A program made the position numbers and the translations under genes. Of a stretch of DNA of 64,000 nt, positions 9,101 to 16,754 are shown piece by piece. The DNA comes from Streptosporangium saharense. GTDB lineage: Bacteria; Actinomycetota; Actinomycetes; Streptosporangiales; Streptosporangiaceae. The notes under the pieces were generated by a model. That model was given only the letters and a program-made list of their open reading frames with translations, ran no database searches and had not been told where the DNA came from. The stretch's first letter is position 1, and each line of letters starts with the position of its first letter. Where the stretch lies: contig NZ_JACHJP010000001.1 in NCBI RefSeq assembly GCF_014203715.1, forward strand, positions 1,714,432 to 1,778,431. The letters are read 5' to 3'.

Positions 9101-9862
9101 GTGGAACAGGTGTTTTCTGCCGCGGGGACGCACGTGGGGACGTACAACCCCGTGGTGACCGCCGACGGGCAGCGGTGGCGCGACTTCGAACTCGACCCGC
9201 GCTCCTCGGTCGTCGTGGCGCCGCCCAGGGAGCCAGAGCGGGTTCCGTGGCGGCCGATCAGACTCGACAGGTGCAGGCCGTACGGCGCGGCGGGCGGGCT
9301 GGTGATGCCGGACCCGCAGACGCAGGAGGACATGCTGCGCTCGGTGCCGGTGACCGCCCAGGGGGCGCCGAGGCGCTTCCCCGACCCCCGGGGCATGTGG
9401 ATCAGGCTGATCAACGGGGCGGGGGCAGCCGACGACCCGTTCCGGGCGACCAACTCCCTGGACTGCGCCCTGTCGGTGCTGTCCACGTGGTACGGCTCGC
9501 CGGTCGTCGCGGCACCGAGACGGCCCGAGTACGACCGGGTCGGCAGACCCCTGCTGACCGGGGAGGCGGGCGGGGCGGCCCGCGCCGAACGGTGGCTCGG
9601 GCAGCGCTTCCAGTACGTCGGGCAGGGGCGGCAGGCCTACGTCCCGATCGGGCAGGTGCTGCTCGCCGGGGGCCACGGGGCCGCCTCGATCATCGTCAAC
9701 CGCTGGCCGGGGGGCGGCAGCCACGCCTGGAACGCGGTGAACGCGGCGGGAGAGGTCATCTGGCTCGACGCGCAGATCGGGCACCTGGCGGGTGAGCCGC
9801 TCTACGAGTCGGTGACCGGGGTGTTCTGCGTGGTCCTCGACGCGGAGGGACGCAGACTGTGA
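9101..9862 (+). CDS. Papain-fold toxin of the glutamine-deamidase (Tox-PL) type
   Basis: The 253-residue protein carries the pattern of Tox-PL effector domains. There is a catalytic cysteine in TNSLDCALSV (C122), a glycine-rich G-G-H-G-A-A-S-I-I-V strand, a catalytic histidine in GSHAWNAVN (H208) and an acidic/glutamine pair in WLDAQIG (D223, Q225). Such domains usually sit at the C-terminus of large polymorphic toxins and deamidate or cleave host proteins. Here the gene encodes only a short N-terminal region and the toxin domain, with no signal peptide or secretion domain. GTG 9101 follows GAGGGGGG; TACCAT at 9064-9069 is a fair -10 box. The stop overlaps the next gene by four bases, as in toxin-immunity pairs. 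Confidence 0.75.
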   Translation: MEQVFSAAGTHVGTYNPVVTADGQRWRDFELDPRSSVVVAPPREPERVPWRPIRLDRCRPYGAAGGLVMPDPQTQEDMLRSVPVTAQGAPRRFPDPRGMWIRLINGAGAADDPFRATNSLDCALSVLSTWYGSPVVAAPRRPEYDRVGRPLLTGEAGGAARAERWLGQRFQYVGQGRQAYVPIGQVLLAGGHGAASIIVNRWPGGGSHAWNAVNAAGEVIWLDAQIGHLAGEPLYESVTGVFCVVLDAEGRRL

Positions 9863-10116
9863 ACCTCGAACAGGCCAGGGCGGTCGCCGAGGAGTACTTC
9901 AACGGGGTCAGGGGCCTCGGCGCCGCCATCGAGATCCGGATCTACGACTTCGCCGAGGGATACGTCGCCTGGGCCAAGGAGCCGGAGCCCGACGACCCCG
10001 GCGTGCTGCCGGACACGGTCGGCGGCGGCTGCCTGGTGATCGACAAGACCACCGGGGAGATCGCGATCAGGCCCCTCCTCAACCCGGAGACCGTCGCCGA
10101 CCAGCGCCCCGCATGA
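9859..10116 (+). CDS. Imm35/YrhB-like immunity protein
   Basis: An 85-residue acidic protein starting AVAEEYFNGV and containing EGYVAWAKEP, G-G-G-C-L-V-I-D-K-T-T-G-E-I, the pattern of the YrhB/Imm35 immunity family (helix, beta strand ending in G-W/Y-V, then L-V-I-D-x-x-T-G-E). Imm35-like genes are common partners of papain-fold deamidase toxins. The four-base overlap with the toxin gene implies fixed stoichiometry. It should bind the toxin and block the active site in the cytoplasm. Followed directly by a strong hairpin terminator. Confidence 0.72.
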   Translation: MNLEQARAVAEEYFNGVRGLGAAIEIRIYDFAEGYVAWAKEPEPDDPGVLPDTVGGGCLVIDKTTGEIAIRPLLNPETVADQRPA

Positions 10117-10120
10117 GGGA

Positions 10121-10148
10121 GCCGGGGCACCCCGCGGGGCGCCCCGGC
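10121..10148. terminator. Hairpin terminator between convergent genes
   Basis: GCCGGGGC (10121-10128) pairs with GCCCCGGC (10141-10148), with an inner CCCC/GGGG pairing. It lies 5 bases past the immunity gene stop and 6 before the end of the FtsX gene, so it can serve both. Confidence 0.8.
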
Positions 10149-10153
10149 ACCGG

Positions 10154-12667
10154 TCAGCCCGCGGCCAGCGCGTCCACGACCGAGGCCCGCGCGGCCTTGC
10201 GGGCGGGCAGCACCGCCGCGAGCACGCCCGCCAGGCCGGACAGCGCCACGAACGCCAGGACCTGCGGCACGGGCACGGTGAACACGACGTCGGACGTCGC
10301 GGTCCGCGCCGCGGCCCAGCCGAACGTGATGCCGAGCACCACCCCGACCAGCGCCCCGATGAGCCCCAGGATCAGCGCCTCGACCGAGAGCATCGCCCGC
10401 AACTGGGACCGGGTCAGGCCGAGCGCCCGCAGCAGCGCCGACTCCCTGGTCCGCTCGTGGACCGACAGGGACAGCGTGTTGGCGATGCCCAGCAGCGAGA
10501 TCAGCACCGCCAGCCCGAGCAGCCCCGTGATGATCATCACGCTCATGTCGAGCGCCTCGTCGAACCCGCTCCTGATCTCCGTCGAGCTGGCCACCTTCGC
10601 CGTCGGGTACGGCTGCGCCGCCGCCTCGACCACCTTGCGCGTCACGTCGGAGGAGAGCCCCTCCTTGGCGTTGACCAGGATCCGGCTGTCGCCGACCGCG
10701 CCGAAGTAGCTGTCGAAGTCGGCCGCGGGCACCGTCACCTCCGTCAGGTTCGTCTTCTCGGCGTCGAAGACCCCGACGACCGTGAGCTCGACCCGGCCCG
10801 CCTTCTTCGTGCGCACCGGGAGCCGGTCGCCGACCTTGACCTTGAGGTCCTTGGCCACGTAGTCGGCGACCGCCACAGTCCCCGGCCTGAGCGCGCCGAC
10901 CGACCCCGAGGTGAAGGCCGGGGCGAAGCCGGCCGCGGCGGTGAACGTCCCCGTCTGGTAGGGCTCGCCCTTGGCACCCACCTCGGCGTCGGTCTGGCGG
11001 AGCGCGACGACCGAGGTCAGCTCCGGCCTGGTCCGCAGCCCCTCCGCCAGGGCACGCGGCAGGTTCGACTCACGGGTCTGCGACTGGACCATGTAGTCGA
11101 CGGGGAACTGCTCGTCGAGCTTGTGGGAGTAGGTCAGCCGCAGCGTGCCGGTGAGCACCGAGATGAGCGTCATCAGCGTCACGCCCACGGTGAGCGCGAC
11201 CGTCGTGGTCGCCGAACGCCGGGGGTTACGCCCGGAGTTGTCCAGCGCGAGCCTGCCCGGCACCCCGAACAGCCTGCCGGGCAGCCAGCCGACGAAGGCC
11301 CCCAGCGGTCTGACGATCACCGGCCCGAGGATCAGCACCCCGAAGAACACCAGCGTGCCGCCCACCATCACGGTGACCAGCGCCGCCTGCCCGGGAGGAC
11401 CCGACACCCCGACCCCGGTGACGGCCGCCCCCGCGAGCAGGAACAGCGCCGCCAGGACCACCCGGACGACCCCCGCCCTGAAGGTGTGCTCCTCGACCTG
11501 GGTGCGCAGCGCGGCGATCGGCGCGACCCGCGTCGCCGACCGCGCGGGCAGCAGGGCCGCCCCGACCGTGACGAGCAGGCCGACCGCCACGGCGAGCGCC
11601 ACGGTGAACGGCGTCAGGGTCGCGGTCGCCTCGGGCAGCGGGGTGCCGGTGGCGCGCAGCAACACCATCGCCCCCGCGCCCATGCCGTACCCGATCAGCA
11701 GGCCCAGCAGCGACGACAGCAGGCCGACCACCACCGACTCCAGCACGACGGAGCCGAACACCTGCCCGCGCGTCGCGCCGATGCAGCGCAGCAGCGCCAT
11801 CTCCCGGGTCCGCTGGGCGACGAGGATGTTGAAGGTGTTGTAGATGACCAGCGCCGCGACGAACATCGCCACCAGGCCGAACAGCAGCAGCCCCATCGTG
11901 AGGAACTGGCTGTCGGCGCCGTTCGCCTTGATCATGTCGTCGGCGTACTGCCTGCCGGTCTTGACCTCGTAGCCCGCTCCGACGGCCTTGACGACCGCGG
12001 CGCGCGCCTCCTCCTGGGAGACCCCCTCCGCCGCCGCGACGTCGATCTCCCTGAAGCCCTTCTGGCCGGTCATCTCCCTGGCCGTCTCCGTGACGTAGCC
12101 GACCGCCCCGGTGTAGGCCAGCTCCTGGTCCAGGCCCGGGTCGAACAGCCCGACCAGCGTGAACTCGTGCCTGACGTTCTCCTGGTCAAGCACCGCGATG
12201 CTGTCTCCGACCCTGAACCCCCGCGTCTTCGCGGTGTTCTTGTCGAGTACGGCCTGCGTCGCGGTCTTCGGCGCGGAACCGCTCACGATGGAGGTACGGC
12301 TCAGCGGCCCCTGGACGACGGAGACCCCCGAGGTCGGGTAGTCCCCGGCGGCCTTGCCGTCCTTGCCGATCAGCGCCGAGGTGCCCCGGACGAGCCCCTG
12401 GGCCTCGGCGACGCCGCCGACGGCGCGGATCCTCTCCAGCACGGCCTGCGAAAGGAACGCGGGTTCGTCCTTCTCGCTCGGGGCGGGGAGCACGGCGACG
12501 TCGATCCTGTCGGCCGCCGCGCCGAACTTCTCGGTGAAACCGGACTGCAGGGTGTCGGTGAGCACGAACGTGCCCGCGATGAAGCCGACCCCGAGCGCGA
12601 TGGCCAGCGAGGTGAGCAGCAGCCGCAGCTTGCGCGCCCTGAGCCCGGCGATGGTCGTCCTGAGCAC
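10154..12667 (-). CDS. ABC transporter permease, MacB/FtsX family (two FtsX domains)
   Basis: An 837-residue permease with the layout TM1 (about 14-35), a large extracytoplasmic MacB-PCD-like domain (40-255), three TM of the first FtsX domain (260-385), a second core with a TM near 480, a second outer domain (500-680) and three final TM (700-825). The two FtsX domains show the family motifs [18 protein letters not shown] and [14 protein letters not shown]. Such proteins work with the adjacent ATPase as mechanotransmission exporters of lipids, peptides or antibiotics; the substrate is unknown. GTG 12667 lies two bases after the ATPase stop. Confidence 0.88.
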   Translation of the reverse strand: MLRTTIAGLRARKLRLLLTSLAIALGVGFIAGTFVLTDTLQSGFTEKFGAAADRIDVAVLPAPSEKDEPAFLSQAVLERIRAVGGVAEAQGLVRGTSALIGKDGKAAGDYPTSGVSVVQGPLSRTSIVSGSAPKTATQAVLDKNTAKTRGFRVGDSIAVLDQENVRHEFTLVGLFDPGLDQELAYTGAVGYVTETAREMTGQKGFREIDVAAAEGVSQEEARAAVVKAVGAGYEVKTGRQYADDMIKANGADSQFLTMGLLLFGLVAMFVAALVIYNTFNILVAQRTREMALLRCIGATRGQVFGSVVLESVVVGLLSSLLGLLIGYGMGAGAMVLLRATGTPLPEATATLTPFTVALAVAVGLLVTVGAALLPARSATRVAPIAALRTQVEEHTFRAGVVRVVLAALFLLAGAAVTGVGVSGPPGQAALVTVMVGGTLVFFGVLILGPVIVRPLGAFVGWLPGRLFGVPGRLALDNSGRNPRRSATTTVALTVGVTLMTLISVLTGTLRLTYSHKLDEQFPVDYMVQSQTRESNLPRALAEGLRTRPELTSVVALRQTDAEVGAKGEPYQTGTFTAAAGFAPAFTSGSVGALRPGTVAVADYVAKDLKVKVGDRLPVRTKKAGRVELTVVGVFDAEKTNLTEVTVPAADFDSYFGAVGDSRILVNAKEGLSSDVTRKVVEAAAQPYPTAKVASSTEIRSGFDEALDMSVMIITGLLGLAVLISLLGIANTLSLSVHERTRESALLRALGLTRSQLRAMLSVEALILGLIGALVGVVLGITFGWAAARTATSDVVFTVPVPQVLAFVALSGLAGVLAAVLPARKAARASVVDALAAG

Positions 12668-12669
12668 CG

Positions 12670-13440
12670 TCAGGCCTCCAGCTTCATCAGCGTGTCCAGC
12701 ACGCTCTGCGGGGTCGGCTGGAACAGCTCGCTGACCAGCAGACCGTCCCGCAGGAAGATCACCCGGTCGGCGTAGGACGCCGCGACCGGGTCGTGGGTGA
12801 CCATCACGATCGTCTGGTTCAGCTCACGCACCGACGTGCGCAGGAACGACAGCACCTCGGCGCCGCTGCGCGAGTCCAGGTTGCCGGTCGGCTCGTCGGC
12901 GAAGATCACCCTCGGCTTGCTGATCAGGGCGCGGGCCACCGCGACCCGCTGCTGCTGGCCGCCGGACAGCTCGGCCGGGCGGTGCCCGAGCCGGTCCCGC
13001 AGGCCGACGGTCTCCACGACCCGGTCGAACAGGACCTGGTCCGCCTGCCGCCCGGCGATCTCCAGCGGCAGCCGGATGTTCTGCTCCGCGGTGAGCGTCG
13101 GCAGCAGGTTGAACGCCTGGAAGATGAAGCCGATCCGCTCACGGCGCAGCAGCGTGAGCCGCTTGTCGTCGAGACCGGTCAGCTCGACCTCGCCTATGTG
13201 CACCTGCCCGTGGGTGACGGTGTCCAGCCCGGCCAGGCAGTGCATCAGCGTCGACTTGCCCGACCCGGAGGGCCCCATGATCGCGGTGAAGGCGCCCGAC
13301 GCGAAGGAGACGTCCACTCCCCGGAGGGCCTCGACGGCCGCGTCCCCCTGGCCGTAGACCTTGGTCAGGCCCCTGGCCACCACGGCCGCCGCCGTGCCCC
13401 TGTGCGCGTGTCCCGCGCCGACCTCTCCGGTGATGGTCAC
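12670..13440 (-). CDS. ABC transporter ATP-binding protein (MacB/LolD type)
   Basis: The 256-residue ATPase has Walker [10 protein letters not shown], a Q-loop in [14 protein letters not shown], the signature [15 protein letters not shown], Walker [14 protein letters not shown] and H-loop MVTHDP. The E-P-T-G-N-L-D-S form and the F-Q-A-F-N-L-L-P Q-loop mark the LolD/MacB subfamily that pairs with FtsX permeases. I chose GTG 13440 because AAGGAG lies nine to ten bases upstream; a TTG six codons earlier lacks such a site. First gene of the two-gene exporter operon. Confidence 0.9.
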   Translation of the reverse strand: MTITGEVGAGHAHRGTAAAVVARGLTKVYGQGDAAVEALRGVDVSFASGAFTAIMGPSGSGKSTLMHCLAGLDTVTHGQVHIGEVELTGLDDKRLTLLRRERIGFIFQAFNLLPTLTAEQNIRLPLEIAGRQADQVLFDRVVETVGLRDRLGHRPAELSGGQQQRVAVARALISKPRVIFADEPTGNLDSRSGAEVLSFLRTSVRELNQTIVMVTHDPVAASYADRVIFLRDGLLVSELFQPTPQSVLDTLMKLEA

Positions 13441-13633
13441 GTCTCTGTCTCCTTGCAACAGCGTCTCTCTGCGAACGTGCAGAACGCTATTGGCGCGGGG
13501 CGGGGCCGTTCATCGGCCTGCGGGACAGAGTCCGTCTCCCCCGAAGGAGGCTTGTTCCAGGGCGACTGCGACCCGTGACGTAGCCCGGCATCGGCCATTC
13601 GGCCGAGAGGGGTTGTGCTCGGGTCTCGGAGGT

Positions 13634-13669
13634 GCCGGGCGCCTCGGCACGGTCTTGTGGGCGCCCGGC
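13634..13669. terminator. Candidate hairpin (GCCGGGCGCC arms)
   Basis: GCCGGGCGCC (13634-13643) and GGCGCCCGGC (13660-13669) form a perfect 10-bp stem with a 16-base loop. It could stop read-through from the lectin gene on the minus strand. Confidence 0.45.
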
Positions 13670-13714
13670 GGGTTTCTGGATGGGGGTGGGATTCCGCTTC
13701 ACGGGTTGCGAAGG

Positions 13715-13732
13715 GGCGATTTATCGCCTTTT
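13715..13732 (+). terminator. Small U-tailed hairpin
   Basis: GGCGAT-TT-ATCGCC followed by TTTT looks like a classical intrinsic terminator on the plus strand, rare in this window. No plus-strand gene precedes it, so its purpose is unclear. Confidence 0.35.
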
Positions 13733-13795
13733 AACGGGCGGCTCTGCGATTTGTTGTGAAATAGGCGGAGATTTTCGGGGTTTGCCGGATTCGGG

Positions 13796-14275
13796 TTACT
13801 TCTCCGGCGGCGTCACGGCCCGCCAGAGGTGCGCCAGCGACGGCACCCCGCCCCACTGGCGGACCGGCACCACGTACACGTTGTTCAGCTCGTTGCTGCC
13901 CTGCGGGGCGAGAGCGTAGTCGGGGTAGACCTGCGGCACGATCGTGAACTGCTCCGACCCCGCCGCGGGACGCAGCAGCTGCCAGACCTGCTTGGGCGAG
14001 CCGTCGGGAACCTGGAGCCTGGGGTAGTCCTGGGCCGTCGCGCCCGCGGTCAGGCTGCGCTTGTTGTCGTAGCTCTTGATCAGGTAGGTGTTGCCGAGCA
14101 CGTGGACCGGCTCCAGGTACCACAGGTGCCCGAGCAGGCCCTTGGCCGTCTGCAGGGGGTCACCGTTCCACGTCTGGACGGCCTCGTTCACGTTGTCGTG
14201 GTAGTTGTCGGTCTCCAGGTACGTCCCCGTGACCTGGTGGATGAGCATGAGAGCACCATTGAACGGCGTCGACAT
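13796..14275 (-). CDS. Cytosolic beta-trefoil (ricin-B-like) lectin
   Basis: A 159-residue protein built of three repeats of about 48 residues. Each ends with a (Q/H)-x-W element: HLWYLEPV, QVWQLLRP and HLWRAVTP. That is the hallmark of R-type beta-trefoil lectins. There is no signal peptide or attached enzyme domain, so it is probably cytoplasmic. Family members bind galactose-type sugars; the ligand here is unknown. I chose ATG 14275 (MSTPFNGALMLIHQ, GAGA upstream); an upstream in-frame ATG at 14350 sits four bases after a TATATT box and could be a leaderless start. A perfect inverted repeat lies at the promoter. The upstream DNA is richer in A/T than its neighbours. Confidence 0.65.
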   Translation of the reverse strand: MSTPFNGALMLIHQVTGTYLETDNYHDNVNEAVQTWNGDPLQTAKGLLGHLWYLEPVHVLGNTYLIKSYDNKRSLTAGATAQDYPRLQVPDGSPKQVWQLLRPAAGSEQFTIVPQVYPDYALAPQGSNELNNVYVVPVRQWGGVPSLAHLWRAVTPPEK

Positions 14276-14354
14276 GATTCGCTTTCTCTCGGCGTCTGCT
14301 GGATGCGATGCGTTTCCGTTCGGAGCCGCCCGTGCGCGACCTTCGTGCATGACG

Positions 14355-14377
14355 AATATATGTCAACGATTTTGACA
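14355..14377 (-). promoter_or_regulatory. Inverted-repeat operator next to a -10 box of the lectin gene
   Basis: TGTCAA-CGATT-TTGACA (14361-14377) is a perfect 6-5-6 inverted repeat. On the minus strand it abuts TATATT (14360-14355), a good -10 box. A repressor bound here would block the promoter. Confidence 0.55.
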
Positions 14378-14426
14378 AAAGAAAGGGGGGCTGGAGAAAT
14401 AAAGTGCGGGAAAACGAGAAAGGAAT

Positions 14427-15095
14427 TCACGACTCCGCGGAATGGGGGGTCACGAGCCCCGACTCGTAGGCGTAGACCACCACCTGGGCCCGGTCCCGCA
14501 GACTCAGCTTCGCCAACACCCTGCCCAGATGCGTCTTGACCGTCGCCTCCGCCAGATCGAGCCGCTCGGCGATCTCCCCGTTGGACAGGCCACGGGCGAC
14601 CAGCACCAGCACCTCCCGTTCCCGCGCCGTCAGACCCCCCAGCGCCACCGGCTCCGCCGTACCCCTCGAAGGAAGATGGACGGCGAAGCGCTCAAGCAGG
14701 CGCCTGGTCGTGCTCGGCGCGACGACCGAGTCCCCGCTGTGCACCGAATGGATGGCGCTGACCAGGTCGGAGGGCGGCACGTCCTTCAGCAGGAACCCCG
14801 ACGCCCCCGCCTTCAACGCCGCGAACACGTAGTCGTCCAGGTCGAACGTCGTCAGGATCAGCACCCGCGGCCTGTCCCCGGCGGCACGGATCAGCCGGGT
14901 CGCCTCGACCCCGTCCATGACCGGCATCCGCACGTCCATCAGCACCACGTCGACGCCGCCGCCCCCGGCCGCCTCGACCGCCGCCGCCCCGTCACCCGCC
15001 TCCGCGACGACCTCGATGTCCGGCTGGGCGTTCAGCACCATGCGGAACCCGGCCCTCAACAGCGCCTGGTCGTCCACCAGCATCACCCGGATCAC
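14427..15095 (-). CDS. Response regulator, NarL/LuxR family
   Basis: The 222-residue regulator has a receiver domain with acidic pocket D8/D9, phospho-acceptor D54 in VLMDVRMPVMDG, a T in LTTFDLDDY and a lysine in GFLLKDVPP, then a LuxR-type helix-turn-helix (LTAREREVLVLVARGLSNGEIAERL...). It is the partner of the histidine kinase 34 bases upstream on the same strand. Targets are unknown; the adjacent lectin gene is a candidate by position only. Confidence 0.93.
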   Translation of the reverse strand: MIRVMLVDDQALLRAGFRMVLNAQPDIEVVAEAGDGAAAVEAAGGGGVDVVLMDVRMPVMDGVEATRLIRAAGDRPRVLILTTFDLDDYVFAALKAGASGFLLKDVPPSDLVSAIHSVHSGDSVVAPSTTRRLLERFAVHLPSRGTAEPVALGGLTAREREVLVLVARGLSNGEIAERLDLAEATVKTHLGRVLAKLSLRDRAQVVVYAYESGLVTPHSAES

Positions 15096-15129
15096 CGGCC
15101 ACCCCCCTTCCCGTCCGCTGGAGACCCTC

Positions 15130-16371
15130 TCACGCGGCCCTGCTCCTGCCGGTCTCCCCGAACGGCAGCCGCGCCGTCACCCGGAACCCGCCCCCGGCGT
15201 ACGGCCCCGCCTCGACGCTCCCGCCGAACATCGCCGCCCGCTCCCGCATACCGAGCAGGCCGTGCCCGTCCACACTCCTCGGCGCCGCCGCGCCACGCCC
15301 GTCGTCGGTCACCCGCACCAGCAGCTCCCGCGAGCCGTACTCCATCTCGACCACCGCCCTGCTGCCCGGCCCGCCGTGTTTGAGCGTGTTGGTGAGCGCC
15401 TCCTGGACGATCCGGTAGACCGTCAGCTGCTCTCCCTCCGGCAGCCGCGGAGCCTGGCCGGTGACCCGAACCTCGACCGGCAGCCCAGAGGCGCGCACCT
15501 GGGTCACCAGGTCTTCCATCTGCGACAGACTCGGCTGCGGGGCGTACTCCTCGATCCTGCCCCCGCCCCGGTCCTCCCCGGTCACGCCGTCGGTGCGCAG
15601 CACACCGACCATCCTGCGCATCTCGGCCAGCGCCTGCCGACCCGTGTCCGAGATGGCGCGCATCGCCTCCCTGGCCTGCTCGGGGTCGCTGTCGATCGCG
15701 TATCCCGCGCCGTCCGCCTGGACGATGATCACGCTCACGTTGTGCGCGACCACGTCGTGTAGCTCACGGGCGATCCTGGTCCGCTCGGCCGCGGCGGCCA
15801 GCCGTACCTGCTGGTCACGCTCGTGCTCGGCCCGTACGGCGCGCTCCTCCAGGCTGCGCAGGTAACGGCGGCGGGTGTTGGCGTAGATGCCCGCGATCCA
15901 GATGGCCACCACGAACACGGAGAGGCTGGCCCAACTCACGAAATCCGGATTTGTCACGATCTGGCCGAAGGAAAGGGCGAGCCCCAACTCCGCCACCAGA
16001 CCCGCCGCGACCGCCCAGCGCAACAGACACCGCGCCGCCACGGCATACATCGCGATGAGCACCGACACGTTGAACGCCAGCGGCTCCACCCCGGCGAGCC
16101 ACTGCACGAAACTCCCCAGCGAGACGACCGCGAAGACCCCGGCCGGGTACCGCCGCAACCACAGCAGCGGAACCAGGGTCACCAGGCCGAACGCCATGAT
16201 CGCCTCCGGCCCCGTCACGACCCCCGGCCACGGCACGCTCCTCGCCCCCGACCCCGCCAGGGTCGCGGCGAACCACGCGTTCGTCACCGAGACCACCGAG
16301 AAGGGCACCAGCCAGAAGGCATCGACGACACCGGGATGCCGACGGCTCCAGTCGAGTAATCTGCCGAACAC
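15130..16371 (-). CDS. Sensor histidine kinase (HisKA_3 type)
   Basis: A 413-residue kinase with an N-terminal block of five or so membrane segments (about 15-160), a short coiled stretch (RSLEERAVRAEHERDQQVRL), an H-box ERTRIARELHDVVAHNVSV with the phospho-histidine, and an HATPase domain with the N-box QEALTNTLKHGG and G-box DDGRGAA...GHGLLGMRERA. It has no large outer domain, so it probably senses membrane state or a lipophilic signal. GTG 16371 begins MFGRLLDWSRRHPG. Operon with the response regulator. Confidence 0.9.
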   Translation of the reverse strand: MFGRLLDWSRRHPGVVDAFWLVPFSVVSVTNAWFAATLAGSGARSVPWPGVVTGPEAIMAFGLVTLVPLLWLRRYPAGVFAVVSLGSFVQWLAGVEPLAFNVSVLIAMYAVAARCLLRWAVAAGLVAELGLALSFGQIVTNPDFVSWASLSVFVVAIWIAGIYANTRRRYLRSLEERAVRAEHERDQQVRLAAAAERTRIARELHDVVAHNVSVIIVQADGAGYAIDSDPEQAREAMRAISDTGRQALAEMRRMVGVLRTDGVTGEDRGGGRIEEYAPQPSLSQMEDLVTQVRASGLPVEVRVTGQAPRLPEGEQLTVYRIVQEALTNTLKHGGPGSRAVVEMEYGSRELLVRVTDDGRGAAAPRSVDGHGLLGMRERAAMFGGSVEAGPYAGGGFRVTARLPFGETGRSRAA

Positions 16372-16547
16372 CTCACCACGATACGTATACGCAGATCAGT
16401 GCCCTTCCCTCTCAAGGCGGAACCGCGTCTACGACCCAGGTCGCACTCGCCGAAACCCTTACACCCCTCTTACGCCCCACCCGGCACCATGGTTGTCGGG
16501 AGCACCCTCCGGGGTGAGTAAAGGGAGAGATTGTTTGTGATGGCGGA

Positions 16548-16754
16548 TCACAACAATGTCGGGCCGCGCGATGAAGAGGACGCATCGCGCGGCCCGTCGT
16601 CATTCCCGGCCCGTACAGCTCCCGGCTCGTGGGAGGCACGGAGCAGGCGGAGGGCCTCACGGAGGGCGGCGGATCTGGAGGGGGCGTTTCCCCGGCTGAC
16701 GTAGGCCTCGACGAAGGCGACGTCCTGGGGGGCCAGGGTGACACTGACGGTCAC
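16548..16754 (-). CDS. Ribbon-helix-helix (antitoxin-like) domain, separate start possible
   Basis: From an in-frame GTG at 16754 a 68-residue product reads MTVSVTLAPQDVAFVEAY..., then SRSAALREALRLLRASH. A beta strand followed by a helix, a turn with SRSAAL and a second helix is the ribbon-helix-helix fold of ParD/MazE-type antitoxins. It occupies the last third of the longer open frame that contains the HNH nuclease and tRNA. No clear Shine-Dalgarno is seen. No toxin gene follows. The last 20 codons run into a terminator hairpin and look non-conserved. Confidence 0.5.
   Translation of the reverse strand: MTVSVTLAPQDVAFVEAYVSRGNAPSRSAALREALRLLRASHEPGAVRAGNDDGPRDASSSSRGPTLL

Larger units (their letters stand above)
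13441..13795. other. Gene-free interval with hairpins
   Basis: No gene is supported in these 355 bases. It holds the upstream region of the ABC ATPase, a GC-rich inverted repeat and a small U-tailed hairpin annotated separately. Its right end is richer in A/T than the surroundings. Confidence 0.55.

Noticed and set aside
10457-12775. 772-codon plus-strand frame opposite the FtsX permease
   Set aside because: Arg/Asp/His/Gln-rich antisense translation with no domain; the minus strand encodes a complete MacB-like permease.
13632-13919. Plus-strand 95-codon frame before the lectin gene
   Set aside because: Overlaps the lectin gene end in antisense and the hairpins; no domain or ribosome site.
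16537-16551. GTGAT-N5-ATCAC inverted repeat after the RHH frame
   Set aside because: Short arms, partly within the end of the open frame, and no promoter beside it; could be chance.
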